Assembly (NCBI GenBank): GCA_032358165.1
Contig: JAALGY010000023.1
Coordinates: 434,001-498,000 of the forward strand
Direction of reading: 5' to 3'
Source of the DNA: Diplosphaera chodatii
Taxonomy: Eukaryota; Chlorophyta; Trebouxiophyceae; Prasiolales; Stichococcaceae
DNA length: 64,000 nt
In this document: one piece after another, positions 1-10,611 of the stretch
Layout: each line of letters starts with the position of its first letter
Position numbering within the stretch: position 1 is the stretch's first letter
Made by a program: the position numbers and the translations under genes
The notes under the pieces: generated by a model
The model's input: the letters and a program-made list of their open reading frames with translations, nothing else
Databases searched by the model: none
What the model was told of the DNA's origin: nothing

Positions 1-3000
1 GTGAGGCGAGTCATGGTGACCAGGAAATGCCTGCTGAGCAGCACAATCCTCCTCCTCCTCCTCCTCCTCCTCCTCCTCCTCCTCCTCCTCCTCCTAGTGA
101 CATGTAATGTCAGGCCACGAGGCGAGCCACGCACCCAGCCCCGCACAGGCGTCTACCAGCGCGCACCTGCCGAAGGCCTCGTAGAAGGTGTCGTAGTCCT
201 TCTTGCCCTTGTCATCGGCGGGCCGCTGCGCAATCTCCTTCAGCATGTCCAGCGACTTCTTCACCAGCTGCTTGCGGATCACGCGCACCACGCGGGACTC
301 CTGCAAACCACAGCTCAAAGCGCTGATTCCATCATGCCAGTTGGGCACATCATTGTGCTGCAGCTGCAGCGGCAGCTGCAGGAAGTTTCCATGCACTGCT
401 GTATCTACAGCTTGCCATGTTTCTTTCAGAGCCTAGGTCATCAGAGGACCTTCAACTTCTGCATTCTGTCAAGCCTGTGGAGTGATGCCAGTTCACAACC
501 CTGCCTCAACCATCGATCAACGAGCAACAGATCCCTCATGTTGATCGGATATTGTCAAATGCTCAGCATCCGCCAGTACGATTGGGTTGCAGGACTGCAG
601 CATGCAGATGGTCGTAAGTCGGGTGCAGTGGGTTTGTAGCTCTGATGTGCAGTTACGCAGAGGTTGGTTCTGCACACCTGCAGGATCTCGCGGGACACAT
701 TGAGCGGCAGGTCCGAGGAGTCGACGATGCCCTTGACGAAGCTGAGGTACCGCGGCATCAGCGCCTCATCAAACTCGTCAGAGATGAACACGCGCTTCAC
801 GTACAGCCGGATGCTGCGGCTCTTGGCCATCCAGTCCTGCAGGATCAGGTGCCGCACGTCAGCACATTCCTGCTGCCGACCAGGAGGAGGAAGCTGAAAA
901 GGCATGCCAGCATTGCTACTGTACAGTCTGATAATGACAGCCAACTCGTTGATCTGCCGACGTGCCTACCACAGCTTGAGGCCCAGCAGACACCGAAAGA
1001 GTGCTTGAATGGAAAGGGATGCAGTGCAGGTGCTCCAAGGCTGAGAACAGCTTTGCCCACCTGCTGCTCGAAGGGCGCCATGCCGGGCACGAACATCAGG
1101 GCGCGGAACTCGATGGTGCCCTCCACATTGAAGTGCGCGGTGGCCAGCGGCTCCAGGAACTCCTTGAAGGTGAGCTTGAAGAACTCGTCGTACTCGTCCT
1201 TCTTCACCTGCCGGCACACGACGCCGAATGTCACTGACCGTGGACTTGGCCGGTCTGACGCTGGTGGACCATGGGCCCTTTTGTGGTGAGCAGCCTGCTG
1301 CTGGCTGGTCGGTCAGACGATGCCACATAAGCGTAGTAGGCCATGTATATGTTGAATCTTAGGCAAGACCCCGCGATACGCAGTATACTGCAAGGGTCTG
1401 CGAGCGCACCTCGCGGGGCGGGCGGGTCCAGAGCGGCTTGTTGTCGTTCTGCACCGCCCAGTCCTGCACCTCCTTCTGCTCCGTCTTCATGACCGGGTCT
1501 ACCGGCTTCGTCTCCTCGCCCTGCAGCCACTCAAGGACGCTAAGCCCAGACACAGTCCCCTGAGAAGCCTCAAGCTGAGGTTTGAGGGTGGGTATCACAC
1601 CAGCACACTGATGCAGCAATGCGCTAGCACGCTGCCGTGCAAGTGCATTGTGGTGCAGCACCAGCGCAATGAAGGCACCATGGCCAAATGATGTCACACC
1701 AGACACGCAACCCTACAGAGCCAGCACACCTCCTTGGCCTCCTCCTGAGCCTTCTGCCGCGCCTTCTCAGTCGCCTCCGCATCCTCCACCTGCTCACTCT
1801 CTGTCCTGCAGGGGGCAGGCAGGTTCTCTTATGACACAGCGGTGTTGAAATACAACTGAAAAGTATAGTGGCCGGACGCAGGTGAGCACCGTGCGTGGCC
1901 CCAGTAGTGCCACGTGCCGGACCAGCCACCTCCGCTCTGACGGAGGTGGCTGGGAGGTACAAGCTGTTGACATCGCACTCCTGGGTACGTACTGACACTC
2001 AAAGCACGAGCCGACCAGCCATGAACCAGCCAAGGGTGACGCAGCACAAGCACGTGCCCGTAGATGTGTCAGGGAAGAGCCAGCGGTGTGGTGCATTGCC
2101 ACCCACCGCTTGGCCCACAGCTTGATGGGGAAGGCGATGAACTCGGAGTACTGCTTGATCAGCGCGCCCAGCTTCTTGTCGTCCGCATACTCGGCAGCGT
2201 CCTCCTTCAGGTGCAGCGTGACCCGCGTGCCGCGCGGCAGCTGCTCGCTGTCAGTGTCCTCACGGATCTGCGGGCACACACGGGCGTGCTCGTAATCAGT
2301 ACTGAAAACTGCGCGGGGGGCATACGCTGCCAGACTACCTCTGCAGATGACTGCCATCGCATAGGTGAATGCTGATAGGCACCTGTTCCAGAGCACACGC
2401 TGCCAGACTGCAAGTCCATGTGCCGACCAGGACGCAGCACCACATGACCGAGTGGGGCACAGCCCCACCTTGAACTCGTGGCTGCCGGCGGTCGCCTCCC
2501 AGCGCCACTGCTTGTCGTCGGCGTGGTTGCGCGACTGCACCACCACGCGGTCGGCGACCAGGAAGGAGGAGTAGAAGCCCACGCCAAACTGGCCGATCAG
2601 GTTTGCGTCGCCCTTGCCCTCCTGGAAAGGGCAGGTGAGCAGATGCATCAGCAAGAGGACCCACTTACCTTGCTGCCTTGGGCACCGTGCATTGCACTGC
2701 AGACATGTGGAAGGGCTGATACGTTTGAGTGACGAGGGAGTGCTCTTCAGCACCTTGATCGCCTCTGCAAACTTGGCTGTGCCGGAGCGGGCGATGGTGC
2801 CCAGGCTGGACAGAATGTCGTCGCGCGTCATGCCGACGCCTGTATCCCTGTTGCAGGAGCAGAGGTGCGTATGAGTGCAAACTTCAGCATGCTGATGTGC
2901 AGGAAGTATGTAACAGATGCGACGCCAGCATGCAGGACCCTGCGAGGCCCGCAACCCTCATCGACTCCGCCACTTGGGCAGCAGGCCCTCACTCGATGAC

Positions 3001-3465
3001 GATGGTCTTCGAGTCGGGGTCCGCACGCACGCGGATCTCCAGGTCGGATCCGGCGGCGAGCGCGCTGGAGTCTGAGAGTCCCAGGAAGCGGATCTTGTCC
3101 AGCGCGTCGCTGGCGTTGGAGATCAGCTCCCGCAGGAACACGTCCCGGTTGGAGTACAGGCTGTTGACGATCATGTCCATCAGCCGGTCCACCTCTGCCT
3201 GGTACTGGAAGGTTTCCTCAGGTGCCTCGGCAGTGGCGGCCGCCGCTGTGATGCTGCGTAGCCGCCGCTGCTGTTGACTGCTGCCACGCTGCATGAGCTG
3301 CGTCCAGGCTGCCGGTGCAGCCGGCTTCAGCGCTGTCAGCATGTGCTGCTGCTGCCGTGCTGCCATGGCAAACGCTGGGCGGCTGGCATGGCGGCAGGCG
3401 GCTGTGCAGATGCGGCGCGCAGCGCCTGGTGCCAGCTGTGCTGCGTTGCCGGTGTTCACGCGCAT
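1..3465 (-). CDS. Organellar HSP90 chaperone, 3' end cut by window
   Basis: ATP-dependent HSP90 chaperone. Exons, in transcript order: 3465-2993, 2847-2754, 2621-2469, 2267-2107, 1805-1730, 1520-1410, 1207-1061, 836-678, 300-167. This gives 502 codons, and the rest lies left of base 1. Residues 1 to about 75 are Arg/Ala/Ser-rich without acidic residues, like an organelle transit peptide. The ATPase domain follows: NASDAL (117-122), [27 protein letters not shown]. Middle-domain signatures include [26 protein letters not shown] and [11 protein letters not shown]. The chloroplast HSP90C and mitochondrial forms are hard to separate; the targeting peptide alone does not decide it. Heat-shock elements lie about 530 bases upstream of the ATG (3995-4014). 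An upstream in-frame Met at 3501 is possible, but 3465 begins the cleanest transit peptide. Confidence 0.93.
50..95. repeat. (CTC)n trinucleotide microsatellite
   Basis: About fifteen perfect CTC units in a row. The tract lies in the intron downstream of the last visible HSP90 exon (on the minus strand it reads GAG/GGA). It is simple sequence and probably length-variable between strains. Confidence 0.95.
1922..1953. repeat. Perfect 13-bp inverted repeat (hairpin) in an HSP90 intron
   Basis: CCAGCCACCTCCG at 1922-1934 pairs perfectly with 1941-1953 around a 6-base loop (1935-1940). It lies in the intron between HSP90 exons 2267-2107 and 1805-1730. Confidence 0.85.
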
Positions 3466-5685
3466 CTGCAAAAAGCACCCCGCATGTGGGTACACGGTCA
3501 AATGACGCCGACAGGCAGACGTGTCCCTGAGCTAAGCTCCTTGGGTGCCACCGGCAAGCTCCCCGCTGCACGCATGCTGGTGCCATCGCGACATCAGCAT
3601 CATTTACTTCCACTGGCAATGGAAGGATGACCAGCGGCAGAATTGTCGCATAAAAAAGCTGCACTTGAACATGTCCAAGACAACACATCCAACCGACACA
3701 TGTTGCTGGGGTGTCAACGACGCTTCAGCCGTTGCCCACAGCTGAAACAGCACGTACAATGCGTCACATGACCCTGATTCGATTGGCATACAATCGCACC
3801 TCGGCTTGCATTGTTGATGTGACCGACCGGCTGAACATGGTTCTCAGCAGGCTGCCAGCGAGCTGTGTGCGCATCAGTGGGTGAACATGCAACCTGAAAC
3901 GTCCTTGATCGCGTCAACCACTCTTGATGATGTATACCCTTTCAGTTGTGGGCGTTAGCGCCAAATCGGCCGGGTGTCGGTGTCTGGCCGCCGGTTCCGG
4001 AAGTTTCTAGATTCCCGTTCAGATATGTGGCTGTAGTCCGACCGAGGGGTGTAAGCACTGCCAGCCTTTCATTCTGGAAAAGGAAGGAAAAGGTGTCGTG
4101 ACGTGTTGAGATGAATTTAGACACTTCGAAGGGTTTGCGCCAGATATTTTGGTGAGTGACGACTTATTTGGAGACCGTAGCTGCCACCCAGGTCCTGAAG
4201 CCTGGTGCAGTGCTCCACGCACGTCCCACCTTGCGAGGGTGACTCCAAATCATTGTCCTATTGGCAGGCAGCACGCAGTAGCATCGCAAGACCAACGCTG
4301 CGCCCTCTTGACCCGCGGCCAGCTTCGCATCCTAGGTGGGCATTCGCATACGCTGCTTTATCCGTGGCTTGTGGGATCCCCGCTCACCCTCTATACGTCT
4401 ATCTCCGTTGTCAAATGCCTTGGCGATGGTTTAGAGGTCCACTTTGTGCCCCGAACCGGCTGGCAGTCGTGCACGGCTGTGGGCAGACTGCCTTGTTGTG
4501 GCTTCGTATCGTGCCCGTAGACCGCGCTGTTTGCAGCCTGAGCAACGTGCGTGCCTCTGGCTTGGATCAGACCGGTGCATGAGGGGTTTGCCCCGTCCGG
4601 ACATGGCAGAGACCACCGCCTCTCGCACCGCCTATTGGTGGTGAGCCTCGGGTGCGGGGCCATGACCCGACCACTGCAAGGGGCGCCTGTGCAACTTACA
4701 GGTGGCAAGACCTGCAAAGCTGATCCAGCATGCGTTGGCCGACCTCGCGGTGACCTTCAGGAAGCTGGGGTGCAAGCTGTCAGGCTGGACCTTTCCCGAT
4801 GCAGCTGCGCCCTCGGCACGCCTCGAAGCCCGATCACGCCACATGCCTGATACTAGCTGTGCTTCGTGCGGCGTGCAACGCGCTGCCGGACGCTGCAACC
4901 CGACACCTGCAACCCTCCGGCGGCCTGACGGGTCCCGGGGTGCCTGTGCTTGTACCGCCGGCGGCTGTAGCGTGATGCTTGCAATACACGTCGATCCGTT
5001 CGGGGTTGAATCAGCTTGCCACATAGCCTTGCATCTGCGATGCGTATTTGCCTGGTTACTAAAGGGCGTCGTTGGCTGGCTGCCACCGAGAAGTTCAGGC
5101 TGGCCCGGCGTCTTTCCAGCCACAGCCAGCCGTTGAAAGCGCAGATGTGCTTGTGTAACACACCATCATAGATGATGAGACACCGCGTGGACGTTTCAAG
5201 GCCTTCTCTCACATGAGTAACAGCATGTGGTCGGTCCCAGCTACCTTGCAGCAGCCATGCTGCCAACAGTGACCCGTTTGGTGCTCTCTCAGCTGCGAGG
5301 CGCACTCACTGCAAATGTGCAGCAGCTGAACATGCTCTGGGCACCCGTGTGTGATGATGGTCCTGTGATCGCCTGGTACGGCGGCACCTGCAATCGATCC
5401 TGTGGTTCACACAGTGGCCGGCATGCTTGCAGGCTCTGGATCGATGGCACCAGACAGCTGAGCCGGAGGCGCGTTGGGGAGCCAGCAGGGTGCTGTCCGT
5501 CCTATGCAGCTCATATCAGGTGAGATCTTCAGGCATGCACGGCCGCAGGCCGCATGCTTGATGCGCAGCCACTCCCCGCTCGCCTCCTGCTTGTGAGAGT
5601 ACTGCATTTGCTGCAACAGCATGCAGCCCTGGCACACGTGAGCACTGCATCTGCCAAAACAGCACGCTACCCTGGAGACGTGCAG
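3466..5685. other. Region between divergent HSP90 and U2AF genes
   Basis: This holds the HSP90 promoter (heat-shock elements at 3995-4079) and, somewhere in 4600-5685, the unidentified 5' exon(s) of the U2AF-like gene. Open frames at 4702-5136 (+) and 4632-5123 (-) overlap each other on opposite strands and resemble no family known to me. Confidence 0.5.
3995..4014. promoter_or_regulatory. Heat-shock element array
   Basis: TTCCGGAAGTTTCTAGATTC contains alternating nTTCnn/nGAAnn units with correct 5-base spacing: TTC 3995, GAA 4000, TTC 4005, then an imperfect GAT at 4010. A further TTCTGGAA dyad lies at 4072-4079. The position upstream of the minus-strand HSP90 gene suggests HSF control. Function is inferred from the consensus only. 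Confidence 0.6.
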
Positions 5686-8600
5686 GCCAGGAGGCCACAG
5701 CAGAGCGGGGCGTGTCAAGGTCCGGCTCGGGGTCCCCGTCCACCAGCAACAACACCAGCGGCGGCGGCAGCGGCCTGCAGCTGCCACCGACGCTCAGCCC
5801 TCCAGCCCCAGCTGCTGCGCAGCAGCACAAACAGGAGCTGCCTGCACACGAGAACAGCAGCGGCGTGCACCGCGGCAGCCTGCAGCAGGCGATCGACGGC
5901 GCCCTGCATGGCGAAGGCCAGCCCAGCTCAGGTGGAGGCCGTGTGAGATCATGTGTGTGCATGCTGCATCATAGCGCACGTTGAACCATTCTTGCACTTA
6001 CACTCACTGCTTGGCAGTCACTTTGGATAGTGTTGGGTAGGGACCCTGCAGTCTGGAGCACTTCTGGACTCTCCTGCAAGGCCGAATTGCTGCTGCAACA
6101 CCTGCAAGCTGTTGCTGCCAGGCGGCGCCAGGCTCGGCAGCCTCGAAGGCGGCGGCGGCGGAGGGCTGCCCGGGCTGGATGACGTCTCCGTGCGCGTCCA
6201 GCAGATGCAGCTGATAGAGCAGCTCAGCGGCTCAGGTGGGCTCAGATGTGGCGTGTGGTCACTGGTCGTGCCGTTTGCGGTGCACAGCATCGACGCTGTG
6301 TGCCCACCTGCACATGCAGGCATGCTGAGACCTGCACTTGCCGCCGTCAATCTCGTCATGCACATTGCATCTAGTTCAGAGTGGGTGCTGCAGTTCAACC
6401 ACTGCTGAAACACCACCTCACGACGGTTAGGATGTTCATCTGAACATCACTTGCATGCTGACAACTTGCAGGCCCCAGGGCATCCCAGGCAGCCTACCCG
6501 CAGCAGATGCCGCCGCAGTATGGCCAGCAGCTGCAGCCGCAGCAGCTCCAGCACCAGCAGCAGCAGCAGCACCAGCAGCAGCGCTCCCCACACTTGATGC
6601 CTGGCGGCCAGGGCCATACCATGCTGGGGGGCGGCGACCCGAGACTCTCCTCCGCTGCCGCTGGGCACACGCTTGGCGGTGCCGTCTGCTATGCCCAGGT
6701 AATGTCTAGGCTGTAATGCGTGCGTCCAGAAGAGGGAGACATTGCTTGGCATTCCGTGCTGTCTCTCACTTGCGTGTTGCTGTCAGACACGTGCGCAGTT
6801 TGCTGCTGTCTTCCTGCGGATCCGCCACTGCGTGTGGCTGTACTTGCTGACGATCTGACCGCTGTGCTATGGCGCTCTGCAGCTGTCGCCGCCTCCGCCG
6901 CCGCTGCACATGGCAGCAGGCCTGGGGCCAACCGCCTTCCATGAGCAGCTGCGCTATCGCGATGCCCAGATCGCCAAGCTGGCAGGTGGGGGTTTGTGCT
7001 CGGTCATACTCATGCCTCTGCACTGTGCATTCCCTTGGCGTACGTGCAAGCATGCAGCACATAAGCCACATTGGCCCGCCAACGGATTCCGCTGAGGGAT
7101 GAAGCACTGCAACAGCCAACTGCCCAGTGCAGCCAGCAACACAGCCGCAGTCAAGCCAGCCTCACCAGTGTTGCCGTCACGCAGCCGTCCATTCTGCCTG
7201 CAGGCACGCTGGCGCACTACAGGGCATGGGCGGCCCAGGTGCAGGCGCGGTACCAGATGTTCAATGCGGAGGCGGCGCGCCCCGCGCGCCGCATCTATGT
7301 TGGCGGGCTGCCCGCCGGGACCCAGGAGGTAGCCTCTCACGCTGCATGCTGCTGTGCACCTGCTGGTGACTGGCGCTTGCAAGCCTCGACAGCGCCTGAC
7401 GCAATAGCGCCTGTTGTGTGCCGCCACTGCTTGGCATGCAGGTCGTGCTCCTGCCCTGCACCGGACACCTGCCCCGCTGTTCGGTCCGCCGCTGTGCTCA
7501 CACTGATCACGTCTTGTTGGCGCACTCTGCAGCTGGAGCTGCGGCAGTACATCAACGACCTGCTCATCAAGACGGGCGGGGCCGCCGCCCCCGGCTTCCC
7601 CATCAACTCCTGCAAGCTGTATCCGGTGAGCTGATGTGTTCCAAACCCTGGTTTTGCACCAAAGACGCTGGCCCTGCCGTACTCGTACAGTGGGGTCGAT
7701 GCGGCACTCATGGGTGTGGCGCCAGTTGGAGTGCCGGAGGGCATTAGGAGGGCAGTTGACTAATCCATTACATGCTCGATCACTTACCACGCCTGTCAAG
7801 GTCCAGATCGCATCATGTCTTGTGCTCAGATATTTGCAGGCATGGTGAAGCTGTGAGAAGCTGTTCGGGTGCTGCACCATGCACTTTCTGCAAAAGCGCA
7901 CCTGTTGTCTAGATATTCCTAGATATTTTTGAGTGGCAGACAGCATGCCACCTGTCAGCACCAGTAATAAAGCGTCCGGCTGCTGACAAACGGACGTCGT
8001 ACCTGCAACTGCAGGAGAAGAACTTCGCCTTCCTGGAGTTCAGGAGCGTGGAGGAGGCGTCCAACTGCATGGCCTTTGACGGCATCGCCTTCAGAGACTG
8101 CTACCTGAAGGTCAGTCGATCAGTAGCGTGTGCACAGGCTGACAGCGTGTCTGTTCAGGAGGCTGCTGACCCACTTGCATCGTCAGCCGGCAACTGCCTC
8201 CTGAGCACCAGAGCTCCAGGTGCTCACATGAGGTGCTGTGCTTCACAGATCCGGCGGCCAAACAATTACGAGCCGGATGTGTGCATCATGTTGGGGCCGC
8301 CCGATCCCGACCCCACCATGGACCTGTCCGCGCTGGACATCGTGAAGACGGTCGTGCTGGACTCGCCCAACAAGCTGTTCGTCGGCGGCCTGCCCTGCGA
8401 CTGGACCGAGGAGCAGGTGGGCCCAGCCGGCAGATGCTCTTGGCATGGGGTATGGCACGGGGATCTGACGCGGATATCAGCAACTGGGTCAACAGCACTT
8501 ACTGGACAGCACTGTAGGTCGCACGCACGATCAGCATCAGCTTCACAAGTCTGACCATCCGCATCTGCCTCTCTTGCCGCAGGTGAAGGACCTGTTGCTG

Positions 8601-9000
8601 CCATTCGGGGTGCTGAAGGCCTTCAACCTGGTCATGGACAAGAATACTGGCAACTCCAAGGTACCCATGTCCTCCTGGCACCTGTTAGGATTTCAAATGC
8701 TGTTGACCGGGCCCTACAGCAAGCATGCACATCGTTGTCACTTATGATCTGCTGCCTTTTGCATGTGCTTGAGGGCTCACATGCACCAGTATTCGAGTGC
8801 ACCTTGATGGCATTGATATGGCGTGCAGAGGCTTGGCTTCACGCCTGCAGGGCTATGCATTCTGCGAGTACGCAGACACGGCGCTCACCAACTACGTCAT
8901 CCAGGCGCTCAACGGCAAGCCAGTTGGCAACAAGTTCCTGACAGTCAAGCGCGCCCTGGCGCCCGCGCCCAACTCCCCCTTCGACCCGCAGCTCGGCTGA
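5686..9000 (+). CDS. U2AF large subunit (U2AF65-like), RRM1-RRM2 only; 5' exon unknown
   Basis: Pre-mRNA splicing factor that binds the polypyrimidine tract at 3' splice sites. Exons: 5686-5942, 6109-6235, 6472-6698, 6883-6985, 7204-7328, 7533-7625, 8015-8110, 8249-8416, 8583-8660, 8851-9000, giving 473 codons plus stop. The first visible exon begins in phase 1, so at least one upstream exon is missing. N-terminal part: Ser/Gly-rich, then Gln-rich with PQQM and HQQQQQHQQQ runs, instead of a clear RS domain. RRM1 has RNP2 IYVGGL and RNP1 KNFAFLEF, followed by FDGIAFRD and KIRRPNNYEP. RRM2 has LFVGGL and GYAFCEY, then LNGKPVGN. These match U2AF65 closely. The frame stops about 20 residues after RRM2, and no third RRM (UHM) was found in the next 1.6 kb. 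It could be a U2AF65 paralogue rather than the sole U2AF2. Confidence 0.9.
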
Positions 9001-10381
9001 GCGGCGGCGGCTGCAGCGAGGGCGGCCGCGTCGTGCTAAGCCTCGCTGAGGGGGCTCAGCTGTTGCATGGGATCGGCAACCGATGCAGCCAAGAGCTATG
9101 GCGGCCGCCTAGATGGGCAGCATGGCCGCCGGCAGCGGACTGCACAAGCTGCTCACACGAAGTCAGGCCTCGGCAGCCACAGGAAGCAGCAGGGCAGGGG
9201 TGGGGCGGCCGGCCGGCACTGGCCGGGGCGCTCTGCTCAGCCAGGCCACCAGTTTTCGTAGCTCGCAGAGTCAATGGTGCGGTGGGCACCGCAGCAGCCG
9301 TAGTGCCAGCAGTAACGGCAAGGGAGCAATCCGCCTCTTGTTGCTCAAGGCAGCAGCTGCCACCGCTGCAAAAGGCGGTCATCGGTCGGTGTGGCGGTGG
9401 CAGCACTTTTCTTGGGGGGGTGCATGGCGGGTGCCCCTGCAGGGGACTGCGGGTTCCCTGCAGGGGTGCTTGCCTTGTGACCTCCGCATCTCATCTCGCT
9501 TCAGGGTCTCTTTGATATCTTCTTTTTGCATATGCTCCGGCCCAAAGATCTTGGTGGGACGCGTCAGATCCCCACCATCTTTTCGGTTTGAAGGGCATCA
9601 TGCCCACCAAATGCTGGCCCCGGTGAGGGCCCGGGCTGTGCCCAGCGCCTACATCGGTGGCAGCATTGTCCAAAGACGAACAGTCACACGAAACAGCCTC
9701 CGACAGCATGACAGCATTCAGCGCTCTGCGATGTTGCTCAGCACAAGGTCTCCCCACTAGGTTTGTTCCGATTCTTTTAGGTTCGAGGTGTCTGTCGTGT
9801 CAGGCACAGTGATTCTTGCTTCTTTTGCGGGGAGGGCGCTGTGCCAGAACTCCCTGCCTTTGGGTTTTGACTTGTGGGGTGGCTGCTGCATTGGCAGCGC
9901 AGCCTGATACCCCCTTTGCCAGCACGATCCCACCTACAGTATTATTCTATGCACCCTACAGCGGTGGCAGCGTGGATTTTGAGCATCGCAGCGCAGATGT
10001 TTACTCGGATTCGGCTGGTCAGCGGGGATGTGGCGCCCTGAAACCACCCCTTGACGGGGCTTGCTGCGGGAGGAGCACCTCCCAGACACACATGCGTTTG
10101 TGCGGCATCAGCTTGAATGGTTGTTGACCCTCCGACAGTTTGTGGGAATATTGTGTGATGCGGCCACCGCTGCGGCTGGCATGCATCCTAGTGGTCGGGT
10201 GTGCAGTTCTGCATGCGTGCGCGGGCAACTTTTGCTTGCCTGACGCGCCCCTATCAGCTACCTAGCAAGTTTAGTTGGTTGGCTTCCCTGCCCTGCATGT
10301 CCGTCTTGCTCAGCATCGGATCCCAGCTTTCATTGGTGAATTGTCATTGGTAACCACCTGTCTACTGGCCAGACACCCTCG

Positions 10382-10419
10382 GATGGTGCACTCGAGGGTG
10401 CACCCTCAAGTGTACCATC
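10382..10419. repeat. 38-base inverted repeat with TGCA loop
   Basis: Left arm 10382-10398 and right arm 10403-10419 pair over 17 positions: 15 Watson-Crick, one G-U, one mismatch. The loop is 4 bases. It lies between two convergent genes, about 200 bases beyond the CASP stop. Confidence 0.8.
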
Positions 10420-10451
10420 ACCCAACCACAAGGCACACGCTGCCAAAGCAC

Positions 10452-10456
10452 TTACA
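10452..10456 (-). terminator. TGTAA poly(A) signal of the CASP gene
   Basis: TTACA on the plus strand reads TGTAA on the minus strand, 156 bases after the CASP stop. TGTAA is the usual green-algal polyadenylation signal. Confidence 0.55.
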
Positions 10457-10611
10457 ACACAACCGCTGCGCTGTTTGCTGAAGCAGCATGAGTCATTGTA
10501 CACCCGCTGCATAGGTCAACCACAACACATCACCGTACAGCTGAGTATGGTACCGTACACCATATTGCAGAACACCCCACAAGACCCTATTGCCCCCACA
10601 CCTCCGCCCTG

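Larger units (their letters stand above)
9001..10611. other. Convergent 3' region between U2AF and CASP genes
   Basis: No supportable coding sequence. It contains GC-rich stretches with paired PstI-like palindromes (two CCCTGCAGGGG copies at about 9434-9467), a 38-base hairpin (10382-10419) and the TGTAA signal of the CASP gene (10452-10456, minus strand). No TGTAA was found on the plus strand for U2AF. Confidence 0.5.

Noticed and set aside
4632..5136. Overlapping open frames on both strands (144 and 163 codons)
   Set aside because: They overlap antiparallel, have no family features or splice context, and long frames arise easily at this GC content.
9113..9760. 215-codon plus-strand frame after the U2AF stop, considered as the missing UHM
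   Set aside because: It shows no RRM/UHM pattern and no acceptor linking it in frame to the preceding exons.
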